Assembly (NCBI GenBank): GCA_945861245.1
Contig: CAMAUE010000003.1
Span: forward strand, 24,462-88,461
Source of the DNA: Singulisphaera sp. GP187
GTDB taxonomy: Bacteria; Planctomycetota; Planctomycetia; Gemmatales; Gemmataceae
Length of the DNA: 64,000 nt
Direction of reading: 5' to 3'
The translations under genes and the position numbers were made by a program. Shown here piece after piece: positions 1 through 8,932 of this stretch (its first letter is position 1; each line of letters opens with the position of its first letter). Under the pieces are notes generated by a model. The model worked only from the letters and a program-made list of their open reading frames with translations, had not been told where the DNA came from and did not search any database.

Positions 1-302
1 TTCGGCTACTGCTCGCCCACCTTCTGAAGTGGGAGTACCAAGCAGATCATCGCACTGGCACTTGGCGTAGTACGATCTTAACCCAGCGATCGGACCTTCA
101 AAAAATTCTCGATAGCGAAACGCTCCACAACCATGCAACCATTGTGCTTGGTTATGCGTATTCCGAAGCACGCAAACAGGCCGCTGCCGAGACGGAGTTA
201 CCTCGCGACACCTTTCCATCGAGTTGCCCGTGGGACCTGGAAACTGTGCTGACGGATGATGATGACGCCGACTTAATACGCGCTTCCCTTAGCCGAGCGT
301 GA
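1..302 (+). CDS. DUF29 family protein, 5' end outside the window
   Basis: An open frame runs in from the left edge (codons in frame from base 3) and stops at TGA 300-302, giving the last 99 residues. The residues LLKWEYQ, ETLHNHA, AAAETELP and SCPWDLE match the next gene (333-773) almost position for position, so the two are tandem paralogues. DUF29 proteins are short helical proteins of unknown function, common in cyanobacteria and planctomycetes and often in multiple copies. The C-terminus is longer and more acidic (a run of four Asp) than in its neighbour. The start is not visible. Confidence 0.8.
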   Translation, partial: RLLLAHLLKWEYQADHRTGTWRSTILTQRSDLQKILDSETLHNHATIVLGYAYSEARKQAAAETELPRDTFPSSCPWDLETVLTDDDDADLIRASLSRA

Positions 303-332
303 ATTGGTTCGGGCGACGAGACTCACACGAAC

Positions 333-773
333 ATGACCACCACCGAACTGGTGCCTTTGCGGCTGCTATACGAGCAAGACGAAACAGCCTGGTTGGAAAC
401 CATGTGGGCTTTAGCAGCGGAAGGTTGTTTCGCGGAAATGGACTTCACGAACCTGAGCGAGTACCTTGCAGACATGGCCAAACGCGATCGCCGTGAAGTT
501 AAGAATCGGCTGGTTCTTCTGCAGCATCTTCTGAAATGGGAATGCCAACCGAATCACCGTTCCGGATCATGGAAGGCGACGATTATGGAACAGCGCCGAA
601 TGCTGGAAGATATGCTTGATAGTGGGACGCTACATAATCACGCAGAAGCGATACTCGCGAAGACCTACGATCGTGCGCGAGAAGAGGCAGCGGCCGAGAC
701 GGAGTTGCCGTTGGATAGTTTTCCGCAAAGTTGCCCGTGGGACCTGGAATCGTTGCTCACGGCCAGACGGTGA
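333..773 (+). CDS. DUF29 family protein
   Basis: This 146-residue protein starts at ATG 333, 30 nt after the previous stop. It has the family's typical length of about 145 residues and no signal peptide or membrane segment. An N-terminal part (YEQDETAWLETMWALAAEG, then NLSEYLADMAKRDRREVKNRL) is followed by the conserved LLQHLLKWE segment and a C-terminal SCPWDLESLL. It is a tandem duplicate of the gene cut by the left edge. Known: DUF29 has no assigned activity. I infer only that it is a soluble cytoplasmic protein. Confidence 0.85.
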   Translation: MTTTELVPLRLLYEQDETAWLETMWALAAEGCFAEMDFTNLSEYLADMAKRDRREVKNRLVLLQHLLKWECQPNHRSGSWKATIMEQRRMLEDMLDSGTLHNHAEAILAKTYDRAREEAAAETELPLDSFPQSCPWDLESLLTARR

Positions 774-884
774 AATTCGATAGGCCAAATTTGCACTATC
801 CTTCGCCCCACTTGAATACCTCCCGCCGCCAGTTTGTTGACCAAAAAATCATACCGCTACTTCAGCAGTTTCCATGAGGCATCA

Positions 885-3359
885 ATGAACCTGCGAGCCA
901 TTCTAATTGCCGTTATGGTTTTTTCGACAACGGGGTGGAACGTCCGCCCGGTTGCCGGGGGCGATGTCGTGACGCCGCAGCGCATCTCCGCCATGCCAAC
1001 TCGGTTCACGCTGAGCGGCCGCGACGCTTGGCGACAGCTTGTCGTCACGGGCGACATCGCCAACAAACTTCCGCGTGATCTGACCGGGGCCGTCGGCTAC
1101 GATGCCCAGCCGGAAAATATTGTCGCCATCGATAAGACCGGATTGGTCACGCCGCTCACCGAAGGTAAGGCCACCATCACGATCACCGCGAAAGGGGCGG
1201 CGCCGGTAAAGATCGACGTCGAAGTCGCCAATCTCGTTAACGAGCCGACTGTCAATTTTGCCAATCAGATCGTGCCCATCCTCACAAAGTTCGCCTGTAA
1301 CTCTGGCGGATGCCATGGCAAAGCATCGGGGCAGAATAACTTCAAGCTCTCGCTACTCGGTTTTGAACCCGAAGAGGACTACGAATACCTCGTCAAAGAA
1401 GCACGCGGCGGCCGACGCATCGTGACGACCGCGCCGGACCACAGCATGTTGCTAACGAAAGCGACGGGCGCCATGGCGCACGGCGGCGGCAAAAAGTTCG
1501 CGGCGGATTCGCCGTACTATCGCCTGATCCGCCGCTGGATCGAGCAGGGCACGCCGTACGGCCATGCGAACGATCCCGTCGTCACCCGCATCGAGGTCAT
1601 GCCTCGCGAACGAATCATGGATCGGCGATCCTCCCAGCAACTCGCCGTCATCGCTCATTTGAGCGATGGCAGCACGCTCGACGTCACACGCATGACCCAG
1701 TTCGAAACCAACGAGAAGGATATCGCTGAGCCCACCGACACGGGACTCGTACGGACTGGCAATACGCCCGGCGTTGTCGCGGTAATGGCGAGGTTTCAGG
1801 CCCACGTCGATACCTTCCGCGCCGTTGTGCCTCTTGGTGAGACGGTTGCCAAGCTGCCCAAGGCCAACAATTTCGTTGACGAATTGGTCTTCAAGCAACT
1901 AAAGACGCTCGGGCTTCCGCCATCAGAATTGGTGGACGACGGGACGTTTCTGCGCCGCGTGACGATTGACATCGCCGGCCGACTGCCGACGCAGAAAGAG
2001 ACCGAGGATTTTCTCGCCAACAAAGATCCCGAACGGCACGCCAAGCTGGTTGATTTACTTCTGGAAAGTAAGGACTATGCCGACTATTTCGCGGCCAAGT
2101 GGAGTTCGATCCTTCGCAATCGCCGGAAGACGATCAACGACGCGCCGCAGCCGACCTTCTCCTTCCACGCCTGGATTCGCGAGTGCCTGGAAAAGAACCT
2201 GCCCTACGATCAATTCGTTCGCCAAGTGCTGACGGCAACGGGCGAGGAAGTCAAGACACCGCCGGTGCAGTGGTATCGCGAGGTCAAGGACGCACCTTCG
2301 CAACTCGAAGACATGGCGCAGCTTTTCCTCGGTCAGCGCATCGGCTGCGCGAAGTGCCATCACCATCCGTTCGAGAAATGGAACACGGACGATTATTGGG
2401 GCCTGGCAGCTTTCTTCTCGCGTGTCGCAATCAAGGAAGCGAAGAAGGGCAAAAAGAAGGGCGACCCGGGCGATGCCTTCATGGTCATGATTAAGCCGGG
2501 CAAAGCCGAGGCGGCCAATCCGAAAACCAAGCAATCGATCAAGCCGCGTGGGCTGGGCGGCAAAGACGTGATTCTCGCCGCGGACGAAGATCCACGCCAG
2601 AAACTCGTTGACTGGATGGTCGAGAAAGACAACCCGTTCTTCGCGGCTACGCTTGCAAATCGCTATTGGAAGCATTTCTTCAGTCGAGGCCTGGTTGAAC
2701 CCGAAGACGATCTGCGCGTGACCAATCCCGCCACGAATCCCGAACTGCTCGACGCGCTCGCCAGGCATTTCATGACCAGAAAATTCGACATGAAAAGCCT
2801 GGTGCGGGTCATCTGTACGTCGAACACCTATCGGCTTAACTCGATTCCTAACACGCACAACGCTGACGATCGCCAAAATTTCTCGCGATTCATCCCGCGT
2901 CGGCTCCACGCCGAGGTGCTGCATGACGCGATCGACCAAGTGACGTTGAGCAAGCCGGCATTCAAGGGCGTGCCCGCCGGCACACGGGCAGTGCAGTTGC
3001 CTGACAATATGTTCGAGTCGTATTTCTTGAGCGTTTTCGGCCGGCCTGACTTCGCCAGCGCATGCGAGTGCGAACGCAGTTCGGATACGAACCTGGCGCA
3101 GTGCTTGTTGCTGTACAACTCGGCCGATCTCATGAAGAAGGTAGCGGGGCAACGCGTCAAGAATATCCTTGGCGACAAACGGTCCCATGCGGAGCGTCTG
3201 AAGGAACTCTACATCATCACGTTTTCACGCCAGCCCACGGTCGACGAGTTGGCCAGAATGACAGCGTATATCGAAGCTCGACCCACCGCGACCGCATCCG
3301 CCTACGAAGATGTTGTCTGGGCACTATTGAATACGAAAGAGTTCTTGTTCAATCATTGA
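885..3359 (+). CDS. DUF1549/DUF1553 (PSCyt2/PSD1) secreted protein with cytochrome-like motif
   Basis: ATG 885 is chosen over an upstream in-frame TTG (834) because it begins a signal peptide (MNLRAILIAVMVFS) and follows a GAGG. The 824-residue product has an N-terminal Ig-like (BIG2-type) domain, then a PSCyt1-like segment with CNSGGCHG near residue 140, a possible haem-binding CxxxxCH site. DUF1549 follows with the hallmark CAKCHHHPFEKW near residue 487, then DUF1553 to the C-terminus. These planctomycete proteins are exported and often paired with DUF1501 genes. Here no DUF1501 gene is directly adjacent; the nearest starts at 8933. The function of the family is not established. Confidence 0.93.
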   Translation: MNLRAILIAVMVFSTTGWNVRPVAGGDVVTPQRISAMPTRFTLSGRDAWRQLVVTGDIANKLPRDLTGAVGYDAQPENIVAIDKTGLVTPLTEGKATITITAKGAAPVKIDVEVANLVNEPTVNFANQIVPILTKFACNSGGCHGKASGQNNFKLSLLGFEPEEDYEYLVKEARGGRRIVTTAPDHSMLLTKATGAMAHGGGKKFAADSPYYRLIRRWIEQGTPYGHANDPVVTRIEVMPRERIMDRRSSQQLAVIAHLSDGSTLDVTRMTQFETNEKDIAEPTDTGLVRTGNTPGVVAVMARFQAHVDTFRAVVPLGETVAKLPKANNFVDELVFKQLKTLGLPPSELVDDGTFLRRVTIDIAGRLPTQKETEDFLANKDPERHAKLVDLLLESKDYADYFAAKWSSILRNRRKTINDAPQPTFSFHAWIRECLEKNLPYDQFVRQVLTATGEEVKTPPVQWYREVKDAPSQLEDMAQLFLGQRIGCAKCHHHPFEKWNTDDYWGLAAFFSRVAIKEAKKGKKKGDPGDAFMVMIKPGKAEAANPKTKQSIKPRGLGGKDVILAADEDPRQKLVDWMVEKDNPFFAATLANRYWKHFFSRGLVEPEDDLRVTNPATNPELLDALARHFMTRKFDMKSLVRVICTSNTYRLNSIPNTHNADDRQNFSRFIPRRLHAEVLHDAIDQVTLSKPAFKGVPAGTRAVQLPDNMFESYFLSVFGRPDFASACECERSSDTNLAQCLLLYNSADLMKKVAGQRVKNILGDKRSHAERLKELYIITFSRQPTVDELARMTAYIEARPTATASAYEDVVWALLNTKEFLFNH

Positions 3360-3367
3360 GGTCGGTT

Positions 3368-3406
3368 GCCATGTTACCCCCTTCGTCGGCGCGAGGTCAA
3401 CATGGC
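3368..3406. terminator. possible bidirectional terminator hairpin
   Basis: An 8-bp perfect inverted repeat (gccatgtt at 3368-3375, aacatggc at 3399-3406) lies in the 53-nt gap between two convergent genes. It has no T-run on either side, so it is only a weak candidate. Confidence 0.3.
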
Positions 3407-3412
3407 GTGTTA

Positions 3413-6061
3413 CTAACGCGTCGAGCCGAAGAACACCGCGTTGTAGAAGAAGCGCTGCAGCGTCGGCGAATAGGCGCGATACGTCGGGTCGTCAGCGAAG
3501 GCGATGATGTGTCCTTTCCCGAGCGATTGGTACAAGACCAACGGCTTGCCGGGCAGGGCCTTCAGCGTTTCCGGCCAGCAGTAGCCGCTGACGAGCGGGT
3601 TCTTGTCGTCAGCAAAGGTCACGAGATTTTTTCCCGCGGTCTGTTTCAACGGTGTGAAGATGTTGTTGCCGTTGAAGTAAAGCACGGGGTTTTTGCTCGA
3701 TCCCCACGTGACGAAGTGATCGTCGTCAACGGTGGCCTTGAGGAAGACGCCGGGCACTTCGAGCAACTGAACGCCGTCGGCCTTGTCTTTGTCGTCATTT
3801 TTCTCGCCATTCACTTTGCGTTTTTCGAGCTTGCTGGCGATTAGGTTGACCTTGTCGCTGGATGCCCATTTCGCCGCTCCGCCAACGAGGACCAACGTCC
3901 CGCCGCCGTGGACCCAGTCTTTCAGGCGGCGAACGGTGTCTTCGCCAGGTGCGTCGGCGCCGGTGTAGTTTCCGTTCGGCACTACGCAGACGTCGAACTT
4001 GGTCCAATCGACCGCCGGCAGCGAACGCCCCGCAACACGTATCACGGGATAACGCCAAACCTGATCGAAAAGATACCACGAATGCCCCACCGCGTAAGTA
4101 GCCGGGCGATCGAACATCAACAGAATCCGCGGCGGCTTGACCCAGTGCACATTCGGCCCGCCGAGGCTTGCGCCTTCATCGACGAACGCATTGTTCACGG
4201 AATGCGCCGTGATGCCATGCTTCTTCGCGGCGGCATCGACGGCGTCGTGCAGGCCTTGCCCGTTCTCCGCGACCCGCAGCAGCAACGACCCGCGTGGGAA
4301 ACTCACGCCGTTGACGCGCGTTGGCTCAGCGAACACATGAACGCGCAACCCAGCATTCAACCAGCCGCAGAGTGCGGGCAACACGTTGTCGTCGTCGCCA
4401 TCGACGAGGTAACCGACCCGTGCCTGCTTCCCGGCCCCGATGAGTTTTCGCTCGACCGTGTCGTCCGTGATCGGTCGGCTCGCGATTTCGGTCTTCTCCT
4501 GGATCGCCAGGCAGGGCACATCAAATGCGAGCGGCAACGACCATGCCGTCGAATCGTAGATCTCGTCCGGCAAGCCGCGCTTAACGCGTTCCTCTTGTCG
4601 TTTGATGTAGTCGGCGCCCATGTCCTGATGGCGTTCGAGCAGCGTCAATGCGAGGCGTGAAGCAGGCTGATTGAGCGGAACCAGGTAGCTGCCGGCCGGC
4701 ACGTCGTGTATCTGTGCCTTCTCGCTAATCGTATCCGCGGCGTTGACCTTCGCGCTCGCCGTGACGCGATGCACGTCAATGCCGTTCTTGCGCAGCATGT
4801 TCGCCAACGCCGCAGCGCGGGCTGGCCGCTTGCCTTCGAGCAGCACGAACGCGCGGATCGGCCCGGTTTCGCCGAGCTTGACGCTATCAGCGTTGTTGCG
4901 ATAGTAGTCGAGTAACAGTTGTTGACGATTCTTGGCAGCGGCTTCGAGCGTCGCCAGGCCGCTGATGTAATGATGCCTGACGCCATCGTGATAGTAGAGC
5001 TTTGTCTCGTCGTTCTTGCGAATGACGCGCCCGCGCACGCCGGCTTGCTCCCAAAGGATGCCGATCGCGCCGTGCATGATCGGCCAAGTCGAGCCGTACT
5101 GCGGGCCGAACGAATCGAACATTTCGCGCGTGGTGTAGGCGAATCTCTGGCGATCGAAATGCTCGGCGTGCACGCGGCCGATCTTCAGATGCCAATCCTT
5201 TTGCCGCTTGAGCGTGTGCGGGTTGTATGGCTCCGTCGAGGGATCGAAGAAGAATGTACTGTTCGCGCCCATCTCGTGGGCATCGACAAAAATTTGCGGC
5301 TTCCAACGCAGAAAGGCGGCAACACGGGCGACCGATTCTTGCTGCGTTTGTAAGTACCAATCGCGATTCATGTCGAAGAGGTAGTGGTTTGACCGGCCAC
5401 CCGGCCAACGCTCGATACGATCGGCGGCGAGCGGGTTGTCCTGGTCGAAGTTGCCACGCAATTCACGATGAAAGCCGACGAAGCGGTCACGGCCATCCGG
5501 GTTTTGCAACGGATCGATGATGACGATCAGCTTGTCGAGCATCTCGCGCGTCTCGGCTCGTTTGTCGGCGAGCAGGTGATACGCGGTCATCAGGGCAGCG
5601 TCGGACGGCGACGTCTCGTTACCATGCACGCAGTACGCGAGGAAGACGACGGCCGGCGCCTTGTCGGCGATCGCTGTCGCTTGTGGTTCGGAAGTAATGC
5701 GCGGATCACTGAGTGCGAGGTTCTGTTTGCGCAGCGATTCGAGTTGCTTGAGATTGTCCGGTGAGGTGATGATGAGATTGTAGAGCGCCTTACCCTGATA
5801 GCTTTTGCCATACTGCACAAGCTGGCATCGATCTGGCGCCGCCTTGGCGAGAGCGTGAACGTAGCGCTCGATCTCGGCGTGGCTCGATATCTCCGCGCCC
5901 CAGCGATGGCCGACGGCCTCGGCAAGCGTCGGAATCTTCGGATCGGCCTGCACGTCGGGATGCGGCAGCAGCCAGGCGGGGTCTTGGCGATTGTCCTGAG
6001 CGTTTGCAAGCGGCGCGATGAGAGCGATGACGATGAACGTGCAAATGAAGTGACGAATCAT
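3413..6061 (-). CDS. M14 family zinc carboxypeptidase-like protein, secreted
   Basis: The 882-residue protein begins with a signal peptide (MIRHFICTFIVIALIAPLANAQ). An M14 peptidase domain occupies roughly residues 50-400: VHGNETS near residue 147 gives the HxxE zinc ligands, FDMNRDW is the substrate-binding N-R element, and VDAHEMG supplies the third zinc ligand. The second half contains a glutamine-amidotransferase-like fold segment (ILLMFDRP through VLVGGAA, about residues 640-730). The whole is much longer than classical carboxypeptidases (about 300-400 residues). It lies head to tail with a second M14 gene of the same size, with repeat A1 between them. The substrate is unknown, probably periplasmic or extracellular peptides. 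Confidence 0.88.
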   Translation of the reverse strand: MIRHFICTFIVIALIAPLANAQDNRQDPAWLLPHPDVQADPKIPTLAEAVGHRWGAEISSHAEIERYVHALAKAAPDRCQLVQYGKSYQGKALYNLIITSPDNLKQLESLRKQNLALSDPRITSEPQATAIADKAPAVVFLAYCVHGNETSPSDAALMTAYHLLADKRAETREMLDKLIVIIDPLQNPDGRDRFVGFHRELRGNFDQDNPLAADRIERWPGGRSNHYLFDMNRDWYLQTQQESVARVAAFLRWKPQIFVDAHEMGANSTFFFDPSTEPYNPHTLKRQKDWHLKIGRVHAEHFDRQRFAYTTREMFDSFGPQYGSTWPIMHGAIGILWEQAGVRGRVIRKNDETKLYYHDGVRHHYISGLATLEAAAKNRQQLLLDYYRNNADSVKLGETGPIRAFVLLEGKRPARAAALANMLRKNGIDVHRVTASAKVNAADTISEKAQIHDVPAGSYLVPLNQPASRLALTLLERHQDMGADYIKRQEERVKRGLPDEIYDSTAWSLPLAFDVPCLAIQEKTEIASRPITDDTVERKLIGAGKQARVGYLVDGDDDNVLPALCGWLNAGLRVHVFAEPTRVNGVSFPRGSLLLRVAENGQGLHDAVDAAAKKHGITAHSVNNAFVDEGASLGGPNVHWVKPPRILLMFDRPATYAVGHSWYLFDQVWRYPVIRVAGRSLPAVDWTKFDVCVVPNGNYTGADAPGEDTVRRLKDWVHGGGTLVLVGGAAKWASSDKVNLIASKLEKRKVNGEKNDDKDKADGVQLLEVPGVFLKATVDDDHFVTWGSSKNPVLYFNGNNIFTPLKQTAGKNLVTFADDKNPLVSGYCWPETLKALPGKPLVLYQSLGKGHIIAFADDPTYRAYSPTLQRFFYNAVFFGSTR

Positions 6062-6088
6062 GGGGTGTGCCTCGGTGTTTCACGAATT

Positions 6089-6142
6089 GCCGCTTGCGGC
6101 TTAGCGCTCGCAAGGCGCTAGCTGAGCGCTAAGCCGCAAGCG
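6089..6142. repeat. intergenic palindrome, family A copy 1
   Basis: The arms at 6091-6109 and 6124-6142 are perfect 19-nt inverted complements (core cttagcgctc). The element lies 26 nt beyond the stop of the minus-strand gene ending at 6169. Confidence 0.9.
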
Positions 6143-6168
6143 ACAACTCGTGATTCCAAATTTCAAAT

Positions 6169-8796
6169 CTACTTATTCGCGCCCGCTTGAACGATGCCAT
6201 TGAACAATAACTTGAACGTCCCGTGCGGTTGCGCGCGGAACAATATCTGTGGGCCGTACATTACGAATCGCCCGCGGCCGACGTTCGTTTCAAAGACCGC
6301 GACGCCGCCTTCGAGCCGCTCCTGGCCCCAGGCCCAGCCGCTGCGCAACGGTTCCTTCGTGTCGAACCAGGCGACACGCCGAACCTCGCTCGAGGCGGCT
6401 TTGTCGGACAATCGAAACGTCGGGCTGTTCGCGAACATCACGTCGGCGGCCTCCGGCATGCCCCACGCCAACGGCTGGGTGTTGTCGATGCGCACGCGCA
6501 GAACCGATGTAGGCACGTAGTATTTCGCGGCGGTCGGTGGCACACCATTGACGGCGAGATGATCGGCGATTGGCAAGCCGAACGAAACGCCGAGGTTTGC
6601 CGCACTGCTGCCGATCGCGAGCACCGTGCCGCCGGCGTTCAGAAATTCACGCAGCGCCGGAGCCGTGCTGCTCACGCTCGCGCCATCGACGAAGATCAGC
6701 ACGTCGAACTTCGCGCGGAGGTTGCCCTGGTCCAACTCCGGCGTGAACACGACCTCGAACGGGAACTCGAAACGCTCCAGCAACCAGCGTGTCCATCCCG
6801 ATGGCATCGAGCCGCCGACACGATCCCAGAGACCAAGGCGCACCGGTTGCAGCTTGACTGCTTTCCTGCCGGGCAATTCCGACGTGCCGATGAAGCTCGT
6901 GCCGAGTTCCGCCGCGATCTTTTGCAGACGAGCAATCGTGTTTTCCGAGCGTGGAATGTAAAATAGGCCAGGACCGGAGGTCGTGTCCTTGCCTTCAAAC
7001 GGTTCGTTCAAGCGGCGCACTTCGTCGCCCATTTTGAGCAAGCGGTTGACGGCGAGGAAGCTGTCGTTGGTCCGCGTATTGAGGAAGAAGCCGACTGCCC
7101 CCTCGACATTGACGACGTTACCCAGCGGCGGTGGAATCTCGCCGCTCAACGCCTCGAATGGGCCATCGAACGCCTCGATGATGCGGTCAAACTTCACGCC
7201 CATCTGGTACGCCAGGGTCCAGCCGGCCATATCATAGGGCGGCGTCGGCGGAGCGCCGGGAAAAGCGAAATCGTTGGGATGATCCTGTGGCTCGAACATG
7301 TCAAGCACATGCGCGCGAAACGGCTGGGCCGATTTCACGATGTACGAACCCCGGCCATACTTCTTCCCGGCTATCTCGAAGTCGGCCTTCGCGCGATGCA
7401 CCGTCACGCCGGTGCCGATGAGCGTGTTGATGAATTTCGTCGCGGTCAGGAAGTCATGTTGGGCGGTGGGGATGACGTAGCCGCGCGGATCGCGCTTGGC
7501 TGGGTCGCGGAAGTAGCGTGTGAATTCCTTGGCACCGGCGAGGCCTTTGGTCGCTCGCGCACCGGCCTTGGCGGCCTCGACCATTTTCGGCGTCACCGTC
7601 CAGGTGTCGGTGTTGCCTGCTTCGATTGCGCGATTACCCATGAGCCAAATGTTGTACAGCAGGTGTTCGCGATTGCGCGAGGCGTAATCGAGCACCGCCT
7701 TGTTCGCCGTCACGGAATAATCGACGGACTGTCGAAAGTGCCACTTTCGCGGCGTCACTGGCAGAAGGAAATCGCCTTTGGGCAGGAGCAACGCCGGCTT
7801 GAACGGTACCGACATCGGCGTCGGATGGCCGATCGTTTCGCTCAACAGGCCGATCATGTTGTGGTAGTATGTCGTCGTCCGCAGGCCGCCGTTGTACCAC
7901 GACGAAAAGTTTGCGCCGGAGCGACAGGTCACACCTGGCTTGCCCTCGGCAATGAACCGCTCCATCATGGCGGAACCGACGCGCTCGACGCCGTTCGTCA
8001 CCAGCGGATCGATGTTGTAATTGACCGGATCGCGAAACGGCGGAATGAACATCACCGTCCCCGCGGGACTCGACTGATGGTGGTTGTACATGATCTGTGG
8101 ATACCACTCGCGATACAGCACGCGATTCATGTTCTTCGTTTCCGCCTGCGTATTCGCATAAAAATCGCGGTTATTGTCATGGCCGACGTACTTCTGATAA
8201 AGCCTCGGCAGCCCCGCATAGGTACGTCGCGCCTCGTCCTTTTCCTTCATGTACCAATCGACGACGAGGTCCATGCCATCGGGATTAGCGTGCACGCAGA
8301 GGATGATGACATCGTCGAGGATGCGGAGGGTCTCGGTATCGTTGGAACTGAGGAATTGATAGATCGTCTCCATCATCATCTGGGCACAGAGCGTTTCGGT
8401 GGCGTGCAGACCGGCGTCGAGCCAAACCACCGCTTTGCCTTCGAGCGCGAGCTTGCGGGCCTCGGCCTGCGTAACGCCATCCGCTCGCGCGAGCTTGGCG
8501 GCGATCGCGCGATAGCGGTCGAGGTTCTTGTGGTTTGTCGGCGAGGTCAGGATGCCCATGAGTTGGTCGCGGCCTTCCTCCGTGACGCCGATCTTGGTGA
8601 GCTTGAAGCGATCGGATTCTTTCGCGAGCTGCGTCAGGTAGGCCGAGTATTGCTTGTAATTCGCGAGTTGATAGTCATCGCCAATGTTGAAGCCGAGAAA
8701 CTGCTTCGGCGTCGTGATCGGAATCGGCTGGGCATGCGCAACCTGCGCTGCGGACAAGAGAATGACTGCGAGAAAAAAACGTGCGACATGCGGCAT
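6169..8796 (-). CDS. M14 family zinc carboxypeptidase-like protein, secreted
   Basis: The 875-residue protein has a signal peptide (MPHVARFFLAVILLSAAQVAHAQ). The M14 zinc ligands are visible: GLHATET (HxxE) near residue 128, HDNNRDFY, and YNHHQSS for the downstream His. As in the adjacent M14 gene, a C-terminal segment (FDVLIFVDGAS through GTVLAIG) resembles a GATase1-like domain. The two genes share architecture but differ clearly in sequence, so the duplication is old. Transcription runs toward the second M14 gene, but 107 nt and a palindrome separate them. Confidence 0.88.
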   Translation of the reverse strand: MPHVARFFLAVILLSAAQVAHAQPIPITTPKQFLGFNIGDDYQLANYKQYSAYLTQLAKESDRFKLTKIGVTEEGRDQLMGILTSPTNHKNLDRYRAIAAKLARADGVTQAEARKLALEGKAVVWLDAGLHATETLCAQMMMETIYQFLSSNDTETLRILDDVIILCVHANPDGMDLVVDWYMKEKDEARRTYAGLPRLYQKYVGHDNNRDFYANTQAETKNMNRVLYREWYPQIMYNHHQSSPAGTVMFIPPFRDPVNYNIDPLVTNGVERVGSAMMERFIAEGKPGVTCRSGANFSSWYNGGLRTTTYYHNMIGLLSETIGHPTPMSVPFKPALLLPKGDFLLPVTPRKWHFRQSVDYSVTANKAVLDYASRNREHLLYNIWLMGNRAIEAGNTDTWTVTPKMVEAAKAGARATKGLAGAKEFTRYFRDPAKRDPRGYVIPTAQHDFLTATKFINTLIGTGVTVHRAKADFEIAGKKYGRGSYIVKSAQPFRAHVLDMFEPQDHPNDFAFPGAPPTPPYDMAGWTLAYQMGVKFDRIIEAFDGPFEALSGEIPPPLGNVVNVEGAVGFFLNTRTNDSFLAVNRLLKMGDEVRRLNEPFEGKDTTSGPGLFYIPRSENTIARLQKIAAELGTSFIGTSELPGRKAVKLQPVRLGLWDRVGGSMPSGWTRWLLERFEFPFEVVFTPELDQGNLRAKFDVLIFVDGASVSSTAPALREFLNAGGTVLAIGSSAANLGVSFGLPIADHLAVNGVPPTAAKYYVPTSVLRVRIDNTQPLAWGMPEAADVMFANSPTFRLSDKAASSEVRRVAWFDTKEPLRSGWAWGQERLEGGVAVFETNVGRGRFVMYGPQILFRAQPHGTFKLLFNGIVQAGANK

Positions 8797-8932
8797 GGCG
8801 GGAACTCCAGCGATAGCTCAACGTGCGACCAAGAGAAGTATATCGCCGCTCGATGCATCGACCAACGGACCGCGTCGGCGAAATCTGGTACAATCACTAG
8901 ACCCCCAACACGCGTTTCGCGGAGACCTCTCC

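Noticed and set aside
2055..3188. 377-codon minus-strand frame opposite the DUF1549/DUF1553 gene
   Set aside because: The plus-strand gene has the family hallmarks over the same bases; the antisense frame has no recognisable protein features.
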